Positions 33,474 through 41,984 are shown, counted from the stretch's first letter. The stretch is DNA of 64,000 bases from Catellatospora sp. IY07-71 (GCF_018326265.1 NZ_AP023360.1:2595501-2659500); one strand, 5' to 3'. The notes: generated by a model not told the origin, from the letters alone. Program-made: numbers and translations.

Positions 33474-34142
33474 ATGTATTTCGAACCCGGACAGACCGTG
33501 CTGCGCCGGTGCTGGCGCGGTGGGCGGATCACGTTCCTGCAGGCCACCCGTGTGATCGAGGACGGTGAGCGAGGGCTGCTGCTGTGGCAGCCCGCCGGTG
33601 CGACGTACTGGCGGATCATGACCGCCGACGGGCGTACCCACCACGATGGCACCCTCGACGAGCTAGGTCCGGACACGCAGCTGCGGCCGCTGGTGTGGGC
33701 CGGCAACGATCTGCTGGTGTGGCAGCGGCCGGGGGAGCCGTGGTCGGTGTGGTGGTTCTTCCGGGAAGGGCGCTTCCTGAGCTGGTACGGCAACCTGGAG
33801 GAGCCCTTCGTGCGCTGGCGCGACGGCGCGGTGTGCGGGGTGGACTTCGCCGACAACGCCCTCGACGTGCTGGTCGAGCCGGATCTGAGCTGGCGCTGGA
33901 AGGACGAGTCGGAGCTGGCCGCCCGGACCGGGCACCCGCACTACTGGGACGCCGCCCAGGCGGCCGCGATCCGCGCGGACGGGGAGCGGCTGATCGAGAT
34001 CGCGTCGTCGGGCGCGTTCCCGTTCGACGGGACCTGGTGTGACTTCCGTCCCGGCGCGGCGTGGCCCGTGCCGCGGCGCACAGCGGGTTGGGACCGCCCG
34101 CGCGCGGTGTGGACAGATCCGTCTGGCACAATGGCTAGCTGA
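33474..34142 (+). CDS. DUF402-family protein, second of a tandem pair
   Basis: 222 aa, paralogous over its whole length to the preceding gene: both start M-x-FEPG, share GLLLW, the WFFR-GRF-WY-NLEEPFVRW block, LDVLVEPDLSWRWKDESEL, AFPFDGTWCDF and GWDRPRA. The charged residues of the DUF402 core (Asp, Glu and Lys of the WKDE region) are retained in both copies. It probably has the same kind of activity with a shifted substrate or expression. It immediately precedes the rpsP operon, separated by about 120 bp. Confidence 0.8.
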   Translation: MYFEPGQTVLRRCWRGGRITFLQATRVIEDGERGLLLWQPAGATYWRIMTADGRTHHDGTLDELGPDTQLRPLVWAGNDLLVWQRPGEPWSVWWFFREGRFLSWYGNLEEPFVRWRDGAVCGVDFADNALDVLVEPDLSWRWKDESELAARTGHPHYWDAAQAAAIRADGERLIEIASSGAFPFDGTWCDFRPGAAWPVPRRTAGWDRPRAVWTDPSGTMAS

Positions 34143-34264
34143 TTATCGGTGCGTTTCCGGCTGCCCTCTAACTTCCGGTGCGCGGCGATGTCTCGAGCAA
34201 CGGAGCCCGGCAACCCCACGCAGGGCGATGGCGCTCACATCGATTCCCACAGGAGCGTAAAAAC

Positions 34265-34744
34265 GTGGCCGTTCGTATCCGGCTTCTGCGGATGGGCAAG
34301 ATCCGCAACCCGCAGTACCGCATCGTCGTCGCCGACTCGCGCACCAAGCGCGACGGCAAGGCGATCGAGTACATCGGCATCTACCAGCCGAAGGAAGACC
34401 CTTCGGTGATCGAGGTCAAGTCGGACCGGGTGCAGCACTGGCTGTCGGTCGGCGCGCAGCCGAGCGAGTCCGTGATCGCCATCCTCTCCAAGACCGGCGA
34501 CTGGCAGAAGTTCAAGGGCCTGCCGGCCCCGCCGCCGCTGCTGGTCGCGGCGCCGAAGGCCGACCGCAAGGCGACCTACGAGGCCGCCGCCCAGGCTGCC
34601 GCGGGCCTCGAGGCCCCGAAGGCCGCCCCGGCGAAGAAGGCCGCCAAGGCGGAGCCCGCCAAGGTGGAGACGGCTGCCGAGCCGGCAGCTGAGGCCAAGG
34701 CTGAGGAGCAGGCCGTTGCGGCCGGCGACGAGCAGCAGAGCTGA
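34265..34744 (+). CDS. rpsP: 30S ribosomal protein S16
   Basis: 159 aa with a GTG start ([24 protein letters not shown]) preceded by AGGAG. The S16 core occupies about residues 1-85. A C-terminal extension of about 70 aa is rich in Ala, Lys and Glu (ending [10 protein letters not shown]), as in many actinobacteria. First gene of rpsP-khpA-rimM-trmD, a ribosome assembly and tRNA-modification cluster. Confidence 0.97.
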   Translation: MAVRIRLLRMGKIRNPQYRIVVADSRTKRDGKAIEYIGIYQPKEDPSVIEVKSDRVQHWLSVGAQPSESVIAILSKTGDWQKFKGLPAPPPLLVAAPKADRKATYEAAAQAAAGLEAPKAAPAKKAAKAEPAKVETAAEPAAEAKAEEQAVAAGDEQQS

Positions 34745-34979
34745 CGCAGCGCTCCGGCCCGCGCTGGAGCACCTCGTCAAGGGCATCGTGGATCACCCGG
34801 ACGACGTCCGGGTGCGTCTGGTCGACAACCGCCGCGGGCCGCGGCTCGAGGTCCGGGTGCATCCCGAGGACCTCGGCACGGTCATCGGCCGGGGCGGCCG
34901 GACCGCGCGTGCCCTGCGCCAGGTGGTCGGCTCGGTCGGCGGCAAGGGCATCCGCGTCGACATCGTCGACGCCTTCTGA
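34716..34979 (+). CDS. khpA: KH-domain RNA-binding protein KhpA, TTG start
   Basis: 87-aa KH-domain protein. The conserved core [25 protein letters not shown] is followed by the GxxG loop [20 protein letters not shown] at 34716 is the best start: GAGGAG lies 7 nt upstream and no ATG or GTG exists in frame before the conserved core. This start places the first 29 bp inside the end of rpsP. The KhpA/KhpB family binds RNA and influences cell length in Gram-positives. It sits between rpsP and rimM, its standard place. Confidence 0.9.
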   Translation: MRPATSSRADAALRPALEHLVKGIVDHPDDVRVRLVDNRRGPRLEVRVHPEDLGTVIGRGGRTARALRQVVGSVGGKGIRVDIVDAF

Positions 34980-34995
34980 CGGCGTTCAGCGGCTC

Positions 34996-35514
34996 ATGCT
35001 TCTGATCGTCGGACACGTCGTGCGCGCGCACGGCATCCGGGGCGAGGTCCTGGTGCAGCCGCGCACCGACGAGCCCGCGCAGCGCTTCGCGGTGGGCTCG
35101 ACGCTTCTCGTCGAGCCCACCGTGGCGGGGCTGCCCGGGACACTCACGGTGGAGTCGGCCCGCCCGCACTCGGGCAAGCTGATCGTCACCTTCGCGGAGA
35201 TCCCCGACCGCAACATGGCCGAGCTGGCCAAGAGCGCGGTCCTCAACGTCGACTCCGCCGACGTCGCGCCGCCCGAGGACCCGGACGAGTTCCTCGACCA
35301 CCAGCTGGTCGGGCTCGACGTGGTGACGGTCGGCGGCGAGGCGCTGGGCAAGGTCACCCGTATCGAGCACGCGCCCGCCTCGGACCTGCTGGTGGTGCGG
35401 ATGCCCGACGGCCGGACCGGGCTCATCCCGTTCGTCAGCGCGATCGTGCCCGAGGTGGACGTGGCCGGCGGCCGGATCCTGGTCGACCCGCCCGGCGGGC
35501 TGTTCGACCTGTGA
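34996..35514 (+). CDS. rimM: Ribosome maturation factor RimM
   Basis: 172-aa 16S rRNA processing factor for 30S assembly, binding S19. The N-terminal RimM domain starts [24 protein letters not shown]; the PRC-barrel C-terminal domain contains [30 protein letters not shown] and [17 protein letters not shown]. The ATG at 34996 gives the typical length. It follows khpA by 16 bp and precedes trmD by 10 bp. Confidence 0.96.
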   Translation: MLLIVGHVVRAHGIRGEVLVQPRTDEPAQRFAVGSTLLVEPTVAGLPGTLTVESARPHSGKLIVTFAEIPDRNMAELAKSAVLNVDSADVAPPEDPDEFLDHQLVGLDVVTVGGEALGKVTRIEHAPASDLLVVRMPDGRTGLIPFVSAIVPEVDVAGGRILVDPPGGLFDL

Positions 35515-35524
35515 CGGGCCCGGC

Positions 35525-36301
35525 ATGAGCTTGCGCGTCGACGTCGTCACCATCTTCCCCGAGTATTTCGCGCCCCTGGAGCTGTCGCTCATCGGCAAGG
35601 CGCGCACCACCGGCGTGCTCGACCTGCGCCTGCACGACCTGCGCACCTGGACCCACGACGTGCACCGCACGGTGGACGACACCCCGTACGGCGGGGGGCC
35701 GGGCATGGTCATGCGCCCCGAGCCGTGGGGCGAGGCGCTGGACGCGCTGGCGCCCGCGGGCACCCCGGCGCGGCTGGTCGTGCCGAGCCCGGCGGGCGCG
35801 CCGTTCACCCAGGCCACCGCGTACGAGCTGGCCCGCGAGCCGCACCTGATCTTCGCGTGCGGCCGCTACGAGGGCATCGACCAGCGGGTGCTGGATCACG
35901 CCGCCGAGCGCATGCCGGTCAGCGAGGTGTCGCTGGGCGACTACGTGCTCTTCGGCGGCGAGGTCGCCGTGCTGGTGATGATGGAGGCGATCACCCGGCT
36001 CATCCCGGGGGTGCTCGGCAACGCCGAGTCGCTGGCCGACGAGTCGCACGCGCACGGCCTGCTGGAGACGCCCGTCTACACCAAGCCGCAGTCCTGGCGG
36101 GGCCACGACGTGCCGGACATCCTGCGCTCCGGTGACCACGGGAAGATCGCCCGCTGGCGCCGCGACCAGGCGCTGCTGCGTACCGCGACCCGGCGGCCGG
36201 ACCTGCTGGCCGCGCTGGACCGCGCGGCGCTCGACAAGCGTGACCTCGCCCTACTCGACGGGGCCGGATTTCCCGCCCGGCCGGTCGATGTGGCAGAGTA
36301 G
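35525..36301 (+). CDS. trmD: tRNA (guanine-37-N1)-methyltransferase
   Basis: 258-aa SPOUT methyltransferase that makes m1G37 and prevents frameshifting. It begins [14 protein letters not shown]. The trefoil-knot SAM site is visible in [31 protein letters not shown] and [11 protein letters not shown]-like [20 protein letters not shown]. The C-terminal helical domain starts after [20 protein letters not shown]. All typical elements are present. It ends the four-gene cluster; rplS follows after 164 bp with its own leader. Confidence 0.97.
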   Translation: MSLRVDVVTIFPEYFAPLELSLIGKARTTGVLDLRLHDLRTWTHDVHRTVDDTPYGGGPGMVMRPEPWGEALDALAPAGTPARLVVPSPAGAPFTQATAYELAREPHLIFACGRYEGIDQRVLDHAAERMPVSEVSLGDYVLFGGEVAVLVMMEAITRLIPGVLGNAESLADESHAHGLLETPVYTKPQSWRGHDVPDILRSGDHGKIARWRRDQALLRTATRRPDLLAALDRAALDKRDLALLDGAGFPARPVDVAE

Positions 36302-36465
36302 GGAGGTCGCCGTCCGCGGACGGTGACGTCTGCCGTCGCTCGGGCACGCCGTGCACGACGACGAGGACCCCGGACCCACGCCGCCTCAGGGTTGGCGTGC
36401 GCGCGGGGTCAGTATCGCCCACACGCGCACCGGACGACGGTGCGCTGAGAATCAAGGATGCAGCG

Positions 36466-36822
36466 ATGAACACGCTGGACGCACTTGACGCCGCCTCCCT
36501 GCGGGCGGACATCCCCTCCTTCCGGGCCGGTGACACCCTCAAGGTGCACGTCCGGGTCGTCGAGGGCAACCGCTCCCGGATCCAGGTCTTCCAGGGCGTC
36601 GTGATCCGCCGCCAGGGCTCGGGCCTGCGCGAGACCTTCACGGTCCGCAAGCTGAGCTTCGGCGTGGGTGTCGAGCGCACCTACCCGATCCACGGCCCGG
36701 CGATCGACCGCATCGAGCTCGTCACCCGTGGTGACGTGCGCCGTGCGAAGCTCTACTACCTGCGCGACCTGCGCGGCAAGAAGGCGAAGATCAAGGAGCT
36801 GCGCGACGCCAAGGTCTCCTGA
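36466..36822 (+). CDS. rplS: 50S ribosomal protein L19
   Basis: 118 aa, the normal length, with the motifs [39 protein letters not shown] and [14 protein letters not shown]. It lies at the 30S-50S interface. The 164-bp gap before it contains several GC-rich inverted repeats (for example around the divided CCGCGTG/CACGCGC elements), so a regulated leader is possible, but I see nothing that matches a known L19 leader with certainty. Confidence 0.97.
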   Translation: MNTLDALDAASLRADIPSFRAGDTLKVHVRVVEGNRSRIQVFQGVVIRRQGSGLRETFTVRKLSFGVGVERTYPIHGPAIDRIELVTRGDVRRAKLYYLRDLRGKKAKIKELRDAKVS

Positions 36823-36842
36823 GACCCGGCCGACGCCGTTCA

Positions 36843-36874
36843 CGGGCGGTGACACCTCCGGGTGTCGCCGCCCG
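36843..36874 (+). terminator. Hairpin after rplS
   Basis: CGGGCGGTGACACC and GGTGTCGCCGCCCG form a 14-bp stem (one G-U pair) with a 4-nt loop, 20 bp after the stop. No T tract follows. Confidence 0.6.
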
Positions 36875-36997
36875 TCGCCGTTGTCACCCGCGGATGTCAG
36901 TCCCGTGTCATGAACAGATCGGTACTCCCGAAAAGTTCTCTGGTCTTCTAGGCTGACGGCCGACATCCGGTGGCGAACTTCACGAGCGGCGGCAGTT

Positions 36998-37882
36998 GTG
37001 GCACTCCTTCCCAGCCGTAGGGCATCCCACGACGAGTTCACGGGCGAGCAGTGGAAGAAGCGCCGGCGCCGCAGCCGTCGCGGCCGCAAGGGCATGCCGT
37101 TGTGGCAGGAGCTGCCGCTCCTGCTGGTGGTGGCGTTCTGCCTGGCCGTGCTGATCCGCACCTTCCTGATGCAGGCCTTCTACATCCCGTCGGGTTCCAT
37201 GGAGGACACCCTCCAGGTCGGCGACCGGGTGCTGGTCAACAAGGTGGTGTACGAGTTCCGCGACCCCACGCGCGGTGAGGTCATCGTGTTCAAGGGCCCC
37301 GACAACTGGGCTCCCGAGAACGGCAACGACACGAACGCGGGCTTCTTCTCCAAGCTCGGCCGCACCGTCGGCGACCTCGTCGGCATCAGCCAGCCGGGGG
37401 AGAAGGACTTCATCAAGCGCGTCATCGGGGTGCCCGGCGACCGGGTGTCCTGCTGCGACGTCGAGGGTCGGATATACGTCAACGGCGTCCCGATCGACGA
37501 GCCCTACGTGGTGCGCAACTCGTCGCTGGAGACGACCGCCGACAAGAGCTGCAACTCACGCAAGTTCGCCGAGGTCACCGTGGAGCCCGGCATGCTGTTC
37601 GTGATGGGTGACCACCGCCTGGTCTCCCAGGACTCGCGCTGCCAGGGCCAGGTGCCCATCGACGACGTGATCGGCAAGGCGATGGTGGTCGCGCTGCCGT
37701 TCGACCGGTGGGGTTCGGTGGCCCGCCAGGACGTGTTCGACAAGGTGCCGGACCCGGCGCTGGCCGCGGGGACCGCCACGCCCGCGCCCGCCCCGGAGCT
37801 GGCGCTGGTGGCTCCGGTGCTGCTCGGCGCGGCCCTGCTGCGCCGGAGGATTACACGCGCCCGTGCAACACAGCAGGGGTGA
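36998..37882 (+). CDS. lepB: Signal peptidase I, with C-terminal membrane anchor
   Basis: 294 aa from a GTG start. An Arg/Lys-rich cytoplasmic N-terminus (about 1-37) precedes a membrane helix (LLLVVAFCLAVLIRTFL) and the periplasm-facing serine protease domain. The catalytic Ser is in IPSGSMEDTL and the general-base Lys in DFIKRVIGVPGD; box E MGDHR is present. A second hydrophobic segment (ELALVAPVLLGAALL) near the C-terminus with trailing basic residues suggests a second membrane anchor, absent from its neighbour. It is one of two signal peptidases in tandem. Confidence 0.93.
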   Translation: MALLPSRRASHDEFTGEQWKKRRRRSRRGRKGMPLWQELPLLLVVAFCLAVLIRTFLMQAFYIPSGSMEDTLQVGDRVLVNKVVYEFRDPTRGEVIVFKGPDNWAPENGNDTNAGFFSKLGRTVGDLVGISQPGEKDFIKRVIGVPGDRVSCCDVEGRIYVNGVPIDEPYVVRNSSLETTADKSCNSRKFAEVTVEPGMLFVMGDHRLVSQDSRCQGQVPIDDVIGKAMVVALPFDRWGSVARQDVFDKVPDPALAAGTATPAPAPELALVAPVLLGAALLRRRITRARATQQG

Positions 37883-37905
37883 TCGTCGTTTTCAGTTTCG
37901 CCGCG

Positions 37906-37911
37906 TAGGCT
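37906..37911 (+). promoter_or_regulatory. Candidate -10 box, leaderless second signal peptidase
   Basis: TAGGCT, 6 nt before the GTG at 37918; no ribosome binding site. Confidence 0.4.
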
Positions 37912-37917
37912 CCGTGC

Positions 37918-38559
37918 GTGATTGACGAGCAGACCAAAAGCAGCAAGGGTTCGTTCTGGAAGGAACTGCCGATCCTGCTGGGCGTGGCCATCATCGTGGC
38001 GTTCCTGGTACGGCAGTTCGTGGTGCAGACGTTCTTCATCCCGTCGGGATCGATGGAGGAGACCCTCCTCGTCGACGACCGGGTGCTGGTCAACAAGCTC
38101 GTCTACGACTTCCGCACGCCGGAGCGCGGCGAGATCATCGTCTTCGTTTCGCCGGAGAGCTGGCGTAACACCCCGGAGCACGAGGACTACATCAAGCGCG
38201 TGATCGGCGTGCCCGGCGACCGCGTGGTGTGCTGCGACCCGCAGGGCCGCATCCAGGTCAACGGCCACCCGCTGGACGAGCCGTACGTGTACCCGGGCAA
38301 CCGGATGGCGCCGGAGGAGTTCGACATCACCGTGCCCGAGGGGCGGCTGTGGGTGATGGGCGACCACCGGGAGGCCTCCGGCGACTCGCTGGCCAACTAC
38401 AACAACCACGGCCAGAACATCGAGGAGGCCACCGTGCCGGTCGATGCCGTGATCGGCCGGGCCTTCGTGCTGTTCTGGCCGTTCAACCGGACCACCTGGC
38501 TGACCGTGCCGGAGACGTTCTCGGGCGTGCCGGCGCCCTCGGCGGCGGCCGGGCGGTGA
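37918..38559 (+). CDS. Signal peptidase I, second copy
   Basis: 213-aa type I signal peptidase with a shorter N-terminus and no C-terminal anchor. Catalytic Ser is in IPSGSMEETL and Lys in YIKRVIGVPGD; MGDHREASGDS is box E. The single membrane helix is LGVAIIVAFLVRQFVV. It is paralogous to the preceding gene but lacks the insert NGNDTNAGFFSKLGRT. Having several SPase I genes is common in actinobacteria; differences in the insert may give different substrate preference, which is inference. Confidence 0.93.
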   Translation: MIDEQTKSSKGSFWKELPILLGVAIIVAFLVRQFVVQTFFIPSGSMEETLLVDDRVLVNKLVYDFRTPERGEIIVFVSPESWRNTPEHEDYIKRVIGVPGDRVVCCDPQGRIQVNGHPLDEPYVYPGNRMAPEEFDITVPEGRLWVMGDHREASGDSLANYNNHGQNIEEATVPVDAVIGRAFVLFWPFNRTTWLTVPETFSGVPAPSAAAGR

Positions 38560-38596
38560 CCCCGCCGCCGGGCGGGCGTGCCGAGGGCGTACGAAC

Positions 38597-38602
38597 TAGG
38601 CT
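38597..38602 (+). promoter_or_regulatory. Candidate -10 box, leaderless Nudix gene
   Basis: TAGGCT, 7 nt before the ATG at 38610; an ATG at 38605 is only 2 nt away and out of frame with the conserved protein. Confidence 0.4.
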
Positions 38603-38609
38603 CCATGAC

Positions 38610-39086
38610 ATGCAGGTGGCACCGCAGGCCGAACCCCGGCGCCGGCGTGCCGGGCGGGTGCTGCTGGTGGACGCGGCCGAGCGGGTGCTGCTGTTCCAGG
38701 GCAGCGACCCGCACCGGCCCGGCACGCAGTACTGGTTCACCCCCGGCGGGGGCCTCGACGACGGCGAGACGACCGCGCAGGCCGCCGCACGCGAGCTGTT
38801 CGAGGAGACCGGCCTGGCCGTGCCCGCCGAACGGCTGGGCGGCCCGGTGCACTCCGAGGTGACCTCGTTCTCGTTCGCCGGTGTCGCCTACCGTCAGGAG
38901 CAGGACTTCTATCTGGTACGCGTGCCGCAGTGGAGCGTGGACACCAGCGGCTTCGACGAGGTCGAGCGGGCCTGGGTGCACACGCACCGCTGGTGGAGCG
39001 CGGCCGAGCTGCGCGGCACCGACGAGGTCTACTACCCGGCGGACCTGGTCGAGGTGCTGCGCGGGGCGGGGGTGGGCGAGTGCTGA
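38610..39086 (+). CDS. Nudix hydrolase
   Basis: 158 aa. A perfect Nudix box is present: GGGLDDGETTAQAAAREL followed by FEETG, giving the GX5EX7REUXEEXG pattern with all metal-binding Glu residues. The RVLLVDAAERVLLFQG strand precedes it. The substrate (a nucleotide diphosphate-X compound) is not predictable. Its stop overlaps the rnhB GTG start, so these two are coupled, and the pair follows lepB closely in many actinobacteria. Confidence 0.9.
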   Translation: MQVAPQAEPRRRRAGRVLLVDAAERVLLFQGSDPHRPGTQYWFTPGGGLDDGETTAQAAARELFEETGLAVPAERLGGPVHSEVTSFSFAGVAYRQEQDFYLVRVPQWSVDTSGFDEVERAWVHTHRWWSAAELRGTDEVYYPADLVEVLRGAGVGEC

Positions 39087-39784
39087 GCCCGTCCCGGCCC
39101 GTGCTGCGCGTCGACGGCGGCGTGTACGCGCTCGAACGCGCCCTGCAGCGGCGCGGCTTCCTGGTGGTGGCCGGAGCCGACGAGGCCGGGCGGGGAGCCT
39201 GTGCGGGCCCGCTGGTGGCCGCCGCGGTGGTGCTGCCTGAGGCGAAGCGCGCCGAGATCGAGGGCCTCACCGATTCGAAGCTGCTCACCGCGGCGACCCG
39301 TGACCGGATGTACGAGCAGGTGCTCGCGGTGGCGGTGGCGCACGCCGTGGTGGTGATCGGGCCTGAGGAGATCGACAAGCGCGGCCTGCACGTGTGCAAC
39401 CTCACTGCGATGCGCCGGGCGCTGGCCGCGCTGCAGCCCCGGCCGTCGTACGTGCTCACGGACGGGTTCCCGGTGGACGGGGTGGGCGTGCCGGGCCTCG
39501 CCGTGTGGAAGGGTGACCAGGTCGCGGCCTGTGTCGCGGCCGCCAGCGTGCTGGCGAAGGTGTCCCGTGACCGCATCATGACCCAGCTCGATATGGTGTA
39601 TCCGCAGTACGGCTTCGCGTTGCACAAGGGGTACAGCACCGCCGAGCACCAGGCCGCGCTGGAGGAGCACGGGCCCAGCCCGGTGCACCGGCGTTCGTAT
39701 CAGAACGTGGCGCGAGCGGGGCGCGGTCGCGCCGTCACGCAGGGTATGACCGAGCTGACGGTGCCGGGCCCCCTCCGTGGCTAA
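39080..39784 (+). CDS. rnhB: Ribonuclease HII
   Basis: 234-aa RNase HII that removes ribonucleotides from DNA. Catalytic motifs: GADEAGRGACAGPLVAAAV (Asp-Glu), GLTDSKLL (Asp), and VLTDGFP (Asp). The conserved GDQVAACVAAASVLAKVSRD and HKGYSTAEHQAALEEHGPSPVHRRS follow. The GTG start at 39080 overlaps the Nudix stop by 7 bp. Typical neighbour of lepB. Confidence 0.95.
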   Translation: MLSPSRPVLRVDGGVYALERALQRRGFLVVAGADEAGRGACAGPLVAAAVVLPEAKRAEIEGLTDSKLLTAATRDRMYEQVLAVAVAHAVVVIGPEEIDKRGLHVCNLTAMRRALAALQPRPSYVLTDGFPVDGVGVPGLAVWKGDQVAACVAAASVLAKVSRDRIMTQLDMVYPQYGFALHKGYSTAEHQAALEEHGPSPVHRRSYQNVARAGRGRAVTQGMTELTVPGPLRG

Positions 39785-39849
39785 ACGCGCGCCGCGTGGC
39801 ACGGCGCGGTACGGTTCATCGGCAGGACGTGGCCGCAGGAGGGCGAGCG

Positions 39850-40167
39850 ATGAGCGCAGAGGATCTCGAGAAGTACGAGACCGACATGGAGCTGCAGCTC
39901 TACCGGGAGTATCGCGACATCGTGCGCCAATTCTCCTACGTGGTGGAGACCGAGCGGCGGTTCTACCTGGCCAACCAGGTTGACCTGCACGTGCGCAACT
40001 CCGACGGCGAGGTCTACTTCGAGGTCGAGATGCACGACGCATGGGTGTGGGACATGTACCGTCCTGCCCGTTTCGTGAAGAACGTCCGCGTAATGACGTT
40101 CAAGGACGTGAACGTCGAGGAGCTGGAGAAGCCCGACATCTCCCTGCCCGCCGAGGGCGGCTTCTGA
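39850..40167 (+). CDS. DUF2469 conserved actinobacterial protein
   Basis: 105 aa, beginning MSAEDLEKYETDMELQLYRE and containing YVVETERRFYLANQVDL, then FEVEMHDAWVWDMYRPARFVKNVRVMTFKDVNVEEL. The family is restricted to actinobacteria and routinely lies beside rnhB; its function is unknown. A good AGGAGGGCGAG ribosome binding site precedes the ATG, and a TACGGT box about 40 bp upstream could be the -10 of its own promoter. It is soluble and acidic. Confidence 0.92.
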   Translation: MSAEDLEKYETDMELQLYREYRDIVRQFSYVVETERRFYLANQVDLHVRNSDGEVYFEVEMHDAWVWDMYRPARFVKNVRVMTFKDVNVEELEKPDISLPAEGGF

Positions 40168-40205
40168 CGTACGGCCCCTAGCACACCGCGGACCTCACCG
40201 GGTGG

Positions 40206-40232
40206 TTGTCCACAACCACCCGGTTGTCCACA
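40206..40232. promoter_or_regulatory. Pair of perfect DnaA boxes
   Basis: TTGTCCACA occurs at 40206-40214 and again at 40224-40232 on the same strand, 18 bp apart. TTGTCCACA is the preferred DnaA box of actinobacteria. The first box lies within a near-perfect palindrome: ACCGGGTGGTTGT and ACAACCACCCGGT flank a CC. The site is 55 bp upstream of the M23 peptidase gene. Confidence 0.65.
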
Positions 40233-40286
40233 GGTGCGCGCCGGCACCCGTGGCGCCGTCGTGGCTCCGCCCGGCAGGCTGCCGCC

Positions 40287-40874
40287 ATGAAACCGATCCG
40301 GGCCACGCTGGTCCTGCTGCTCGTGGCCACCTCCGTCGTGGCCCCACCCGACGTCCCGCCCGCCACGGCCCGCGCCGTCTCGTCCCTCGCCGCCGCGGGC
40401 GGGTGGCGGTGGCCGCTGGTCGGCACGCCGCGGCCGATGCGCCTGTTCGATCCGCCGCCGGAGCGGTGGCTGCCGGGGCACCGCGGCGTCGACCTCGCCG
40501 CCGCGCCCGGCACCCCGGTGCTGGCCGCGGCCGCCGGCACCGTCGTGTACGCCGGGCGCCTGGCCGGGCGCGGCGTCGTCAGCATCGACCATCCGGGCGG
40601 GCTGCGCACCACCTATGAGCCCGTCGACGTGTCGGTCGAGGCCGGTGCCGAGGTCGTCGGCGGGGAGGCGCTGGGCACGCTCACCGCGGGTCACCCCGGC
40701 TGCCCCGCCGCGGCCTGCCTGCACTGGGGGCTGCGGCGGGGGCCGGTGTACCTCGACCCGCTGACCGTGCTGGGGCTCGGCCGGGTCCGGCTGCTGCCTA
40801 CTTCCGCAGCAGCGCCGGCAGGCCCTCGGCGAGCCGCTCGTACTCGGCGGCGCGGTTGTAGATCTGCGCGCTGA
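40287..40874 (+). CDS. M23-family peptidase (LytM-like), exported
   Basis: 195 aa. A signal peptide (MKPIRATLVLLLVATSVVAPP) is followed by a LytM/M23 domain: GHRGVDLAAAPGTPVLAAAAGTVVYAG with the His and Asp zinc ligands, SIDHPGGLRTTYEPV, and CLHWGLRRGPVYLDPL, in which the third ligand His is kept but the first residue of the usual HxH is Cys. The product probably cleaves peptidoglycan cross-bridges or is a regulator of such enzymes. The conserved part ends near 40797; the last 25 residues overlap the convergent aminotransferase gene and are likely unstructured. Confidence 0.85.
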   Translation: MKPIRATLVLLLVATSVVAPPDVPPATARAVSSLAAAGGWRWPLVGTPRPMRLFDPPPERWLPGHRGVDLAAAPGTPVLAAAAGTVVYAGRLAGRGVVSIDHPGGLRTTYEPVDVSVEAGAEVVGGEALGTLTAGHPGCPAAACLHWGLRRGPVYLDPLTVLGLGRVRLLPTSAAAPAGPRRAARTRRRGCRSAR

Positions 40875-41976
40875 GGCGCACGAACGCGCGGTCCCGCCAG
40901 ACCATCACGTTGACCTCGGCGGCGAGCTCGTCGGCGATGCGGTTGCGCAGCGCGGCCGCCGCGTCGTGATCGGTGACCAGGCCGTCGGGCACCGGCAGCA
41001 GCCGCATGCTCACGTGCTCGCCCGGGTCGGGCAGCTCCGTCGGGTCGACGCCGAGCGCCTCGCCGACCACGCGCTGACCGTACGCGGCCAGCTCCGCGTT
41101 GTGCCGCTGGATCGTGTCGAAGCCGTACCGCTCGAACAGGCTCAGGCCCGTCGGGGCGGCCAGCCATGGGCTGTGGTCCACCGTGCCCTGCTGCTCCAGG
41201 AAGGCGGGGAAGCCGTCCGGCTGCGAGTGCGAGACGACCAGCGGCACCATGCGCTCCCGCCACCACGGTGCGACCCGGAACAACGCCGTGCCCGCGGGCG
41301 CGAAGCCCCACTTGTGCAGGTTGCCGACCCAGAAGTCGGCCTCCAGGCCTCGTGCCGGGTGGGCCAGCATGCCGGGCGCGTGCGCGCCGTCCACGAGCAG
41401 CGGCACGCCGCGCTCGCGCAGCGCGGCGGCGATCGCGCCGACCGGATGCCGCTGCGCCGTCGCCGACGAGACCTGGTCCACGATGACCAGGCAGGTGCGC
41501 TCGCTCGCCCTCGACAGCACGGCCTCGGCGGTCTCGGCGTCGGTCGAGTCCAGCTCGACCGGGACCGTCACCACGCGCACCCCGTGCCGCTGCGCCACCT
41601 CGGTCAGCGCCAGCCGGACCGCGTTGTAGCCGTGGTCGGTGACCAGGATCTCGTCGCCGGACCGCGGCGCGACGGCCGCCAGCACCAGCGCGGTCGCGGT
41701 GGTGGCGTTCGCGACGAGCGCGCTGTCGTCCGGGTCCGCGCCGCAGAAAGCGGCCAGCGTGGCACGGGCCGCCGCCACCCGCTCCCACAACCCCGCGTTG
41801 GTCACGAACCGCACCGGGTTCGCGTCGTGCTCGTCGATGAGGCGCTGCCGGGCCGCCCGGACCGGGGCCGGCACCGCGCCGAACGAGCCGTGGTTCAGGT
41901 GCGCGACGGCCGGGTCCAGCGCGAACAGGTCACGGCTGCCGTCCAGCGGGGCGGGTGCTACACGAGAGGTGATCAC
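40798..41976 (-). CDS. Class V PLP-dependent aminotransferase (isopenicillin N epimerase-like)
   Basis: 392 aa. Fold-type I PLP enzyme with HLNHGSFGAVP near the N-terminus, VVNATTATALVLAA-like ANATTATALVLAA phosphate-binding segment, LLVDGAHAPGM for the pyridine-nitrogen Asp, and the Schiff-base lysine in VGNLHKWGFAPAG. The closest named relatives are isopenicillin N epimerase (CefD) and the ergothioneine lyase EgtE. With no beta-lactam or ergothioneine genes nearby, the substrate remains open. The GTG has TAGACT 8 nt upstream and no ribosome binding site. Its 3' end overlaps the M23 gene by 77 bp. Confidence 0.85.
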   Translation of the reverse strand: MITSRVAPAPLDGSRDLFALDPAVAHLNHGSFGAVPAPVRAARQRLIDEHDANPVRFVTNAGLWERVAAARATLAAFCGADPDDSALVANATTATALVLAAVAPRSGDEILVTDHGYNAVRLALTEVAQRHGVRVVTVPVELDSTDAETAEAVLSRASERTCLVIVDQVSSATAQRHPVGAIAAALRERGVPLLVDGAHAPGMLAHPARGLEADFWVGNLHKWGFAPAGTALFRVAPWWRERMVPLVVSHSQPDGFPAFLEQQGTVDHSPWLAAPTGLSLFERYGFDTIQRHNAELAAYGQRVVGEALGVDPTELPDPGEHVSMRLLPVPDGLVTDHDAAAALRNRIADELAAEVNVMVWRDRAFVRLSAQIYNRAAEYERLAEGLPALLRK

Positions 41977-41984
41977 GTAACCGG

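Noticed and set aside
34106-34114. CTGTCCACA on the minus strand as a DnaA box
   Set aside because: Single weak box inside a coding region, without a partner.
36302-36465. An L19 leader riboregulator before rplS
   Set aside because: Inverted repeats are present but I cannot match a known L19 leader fold by eye.
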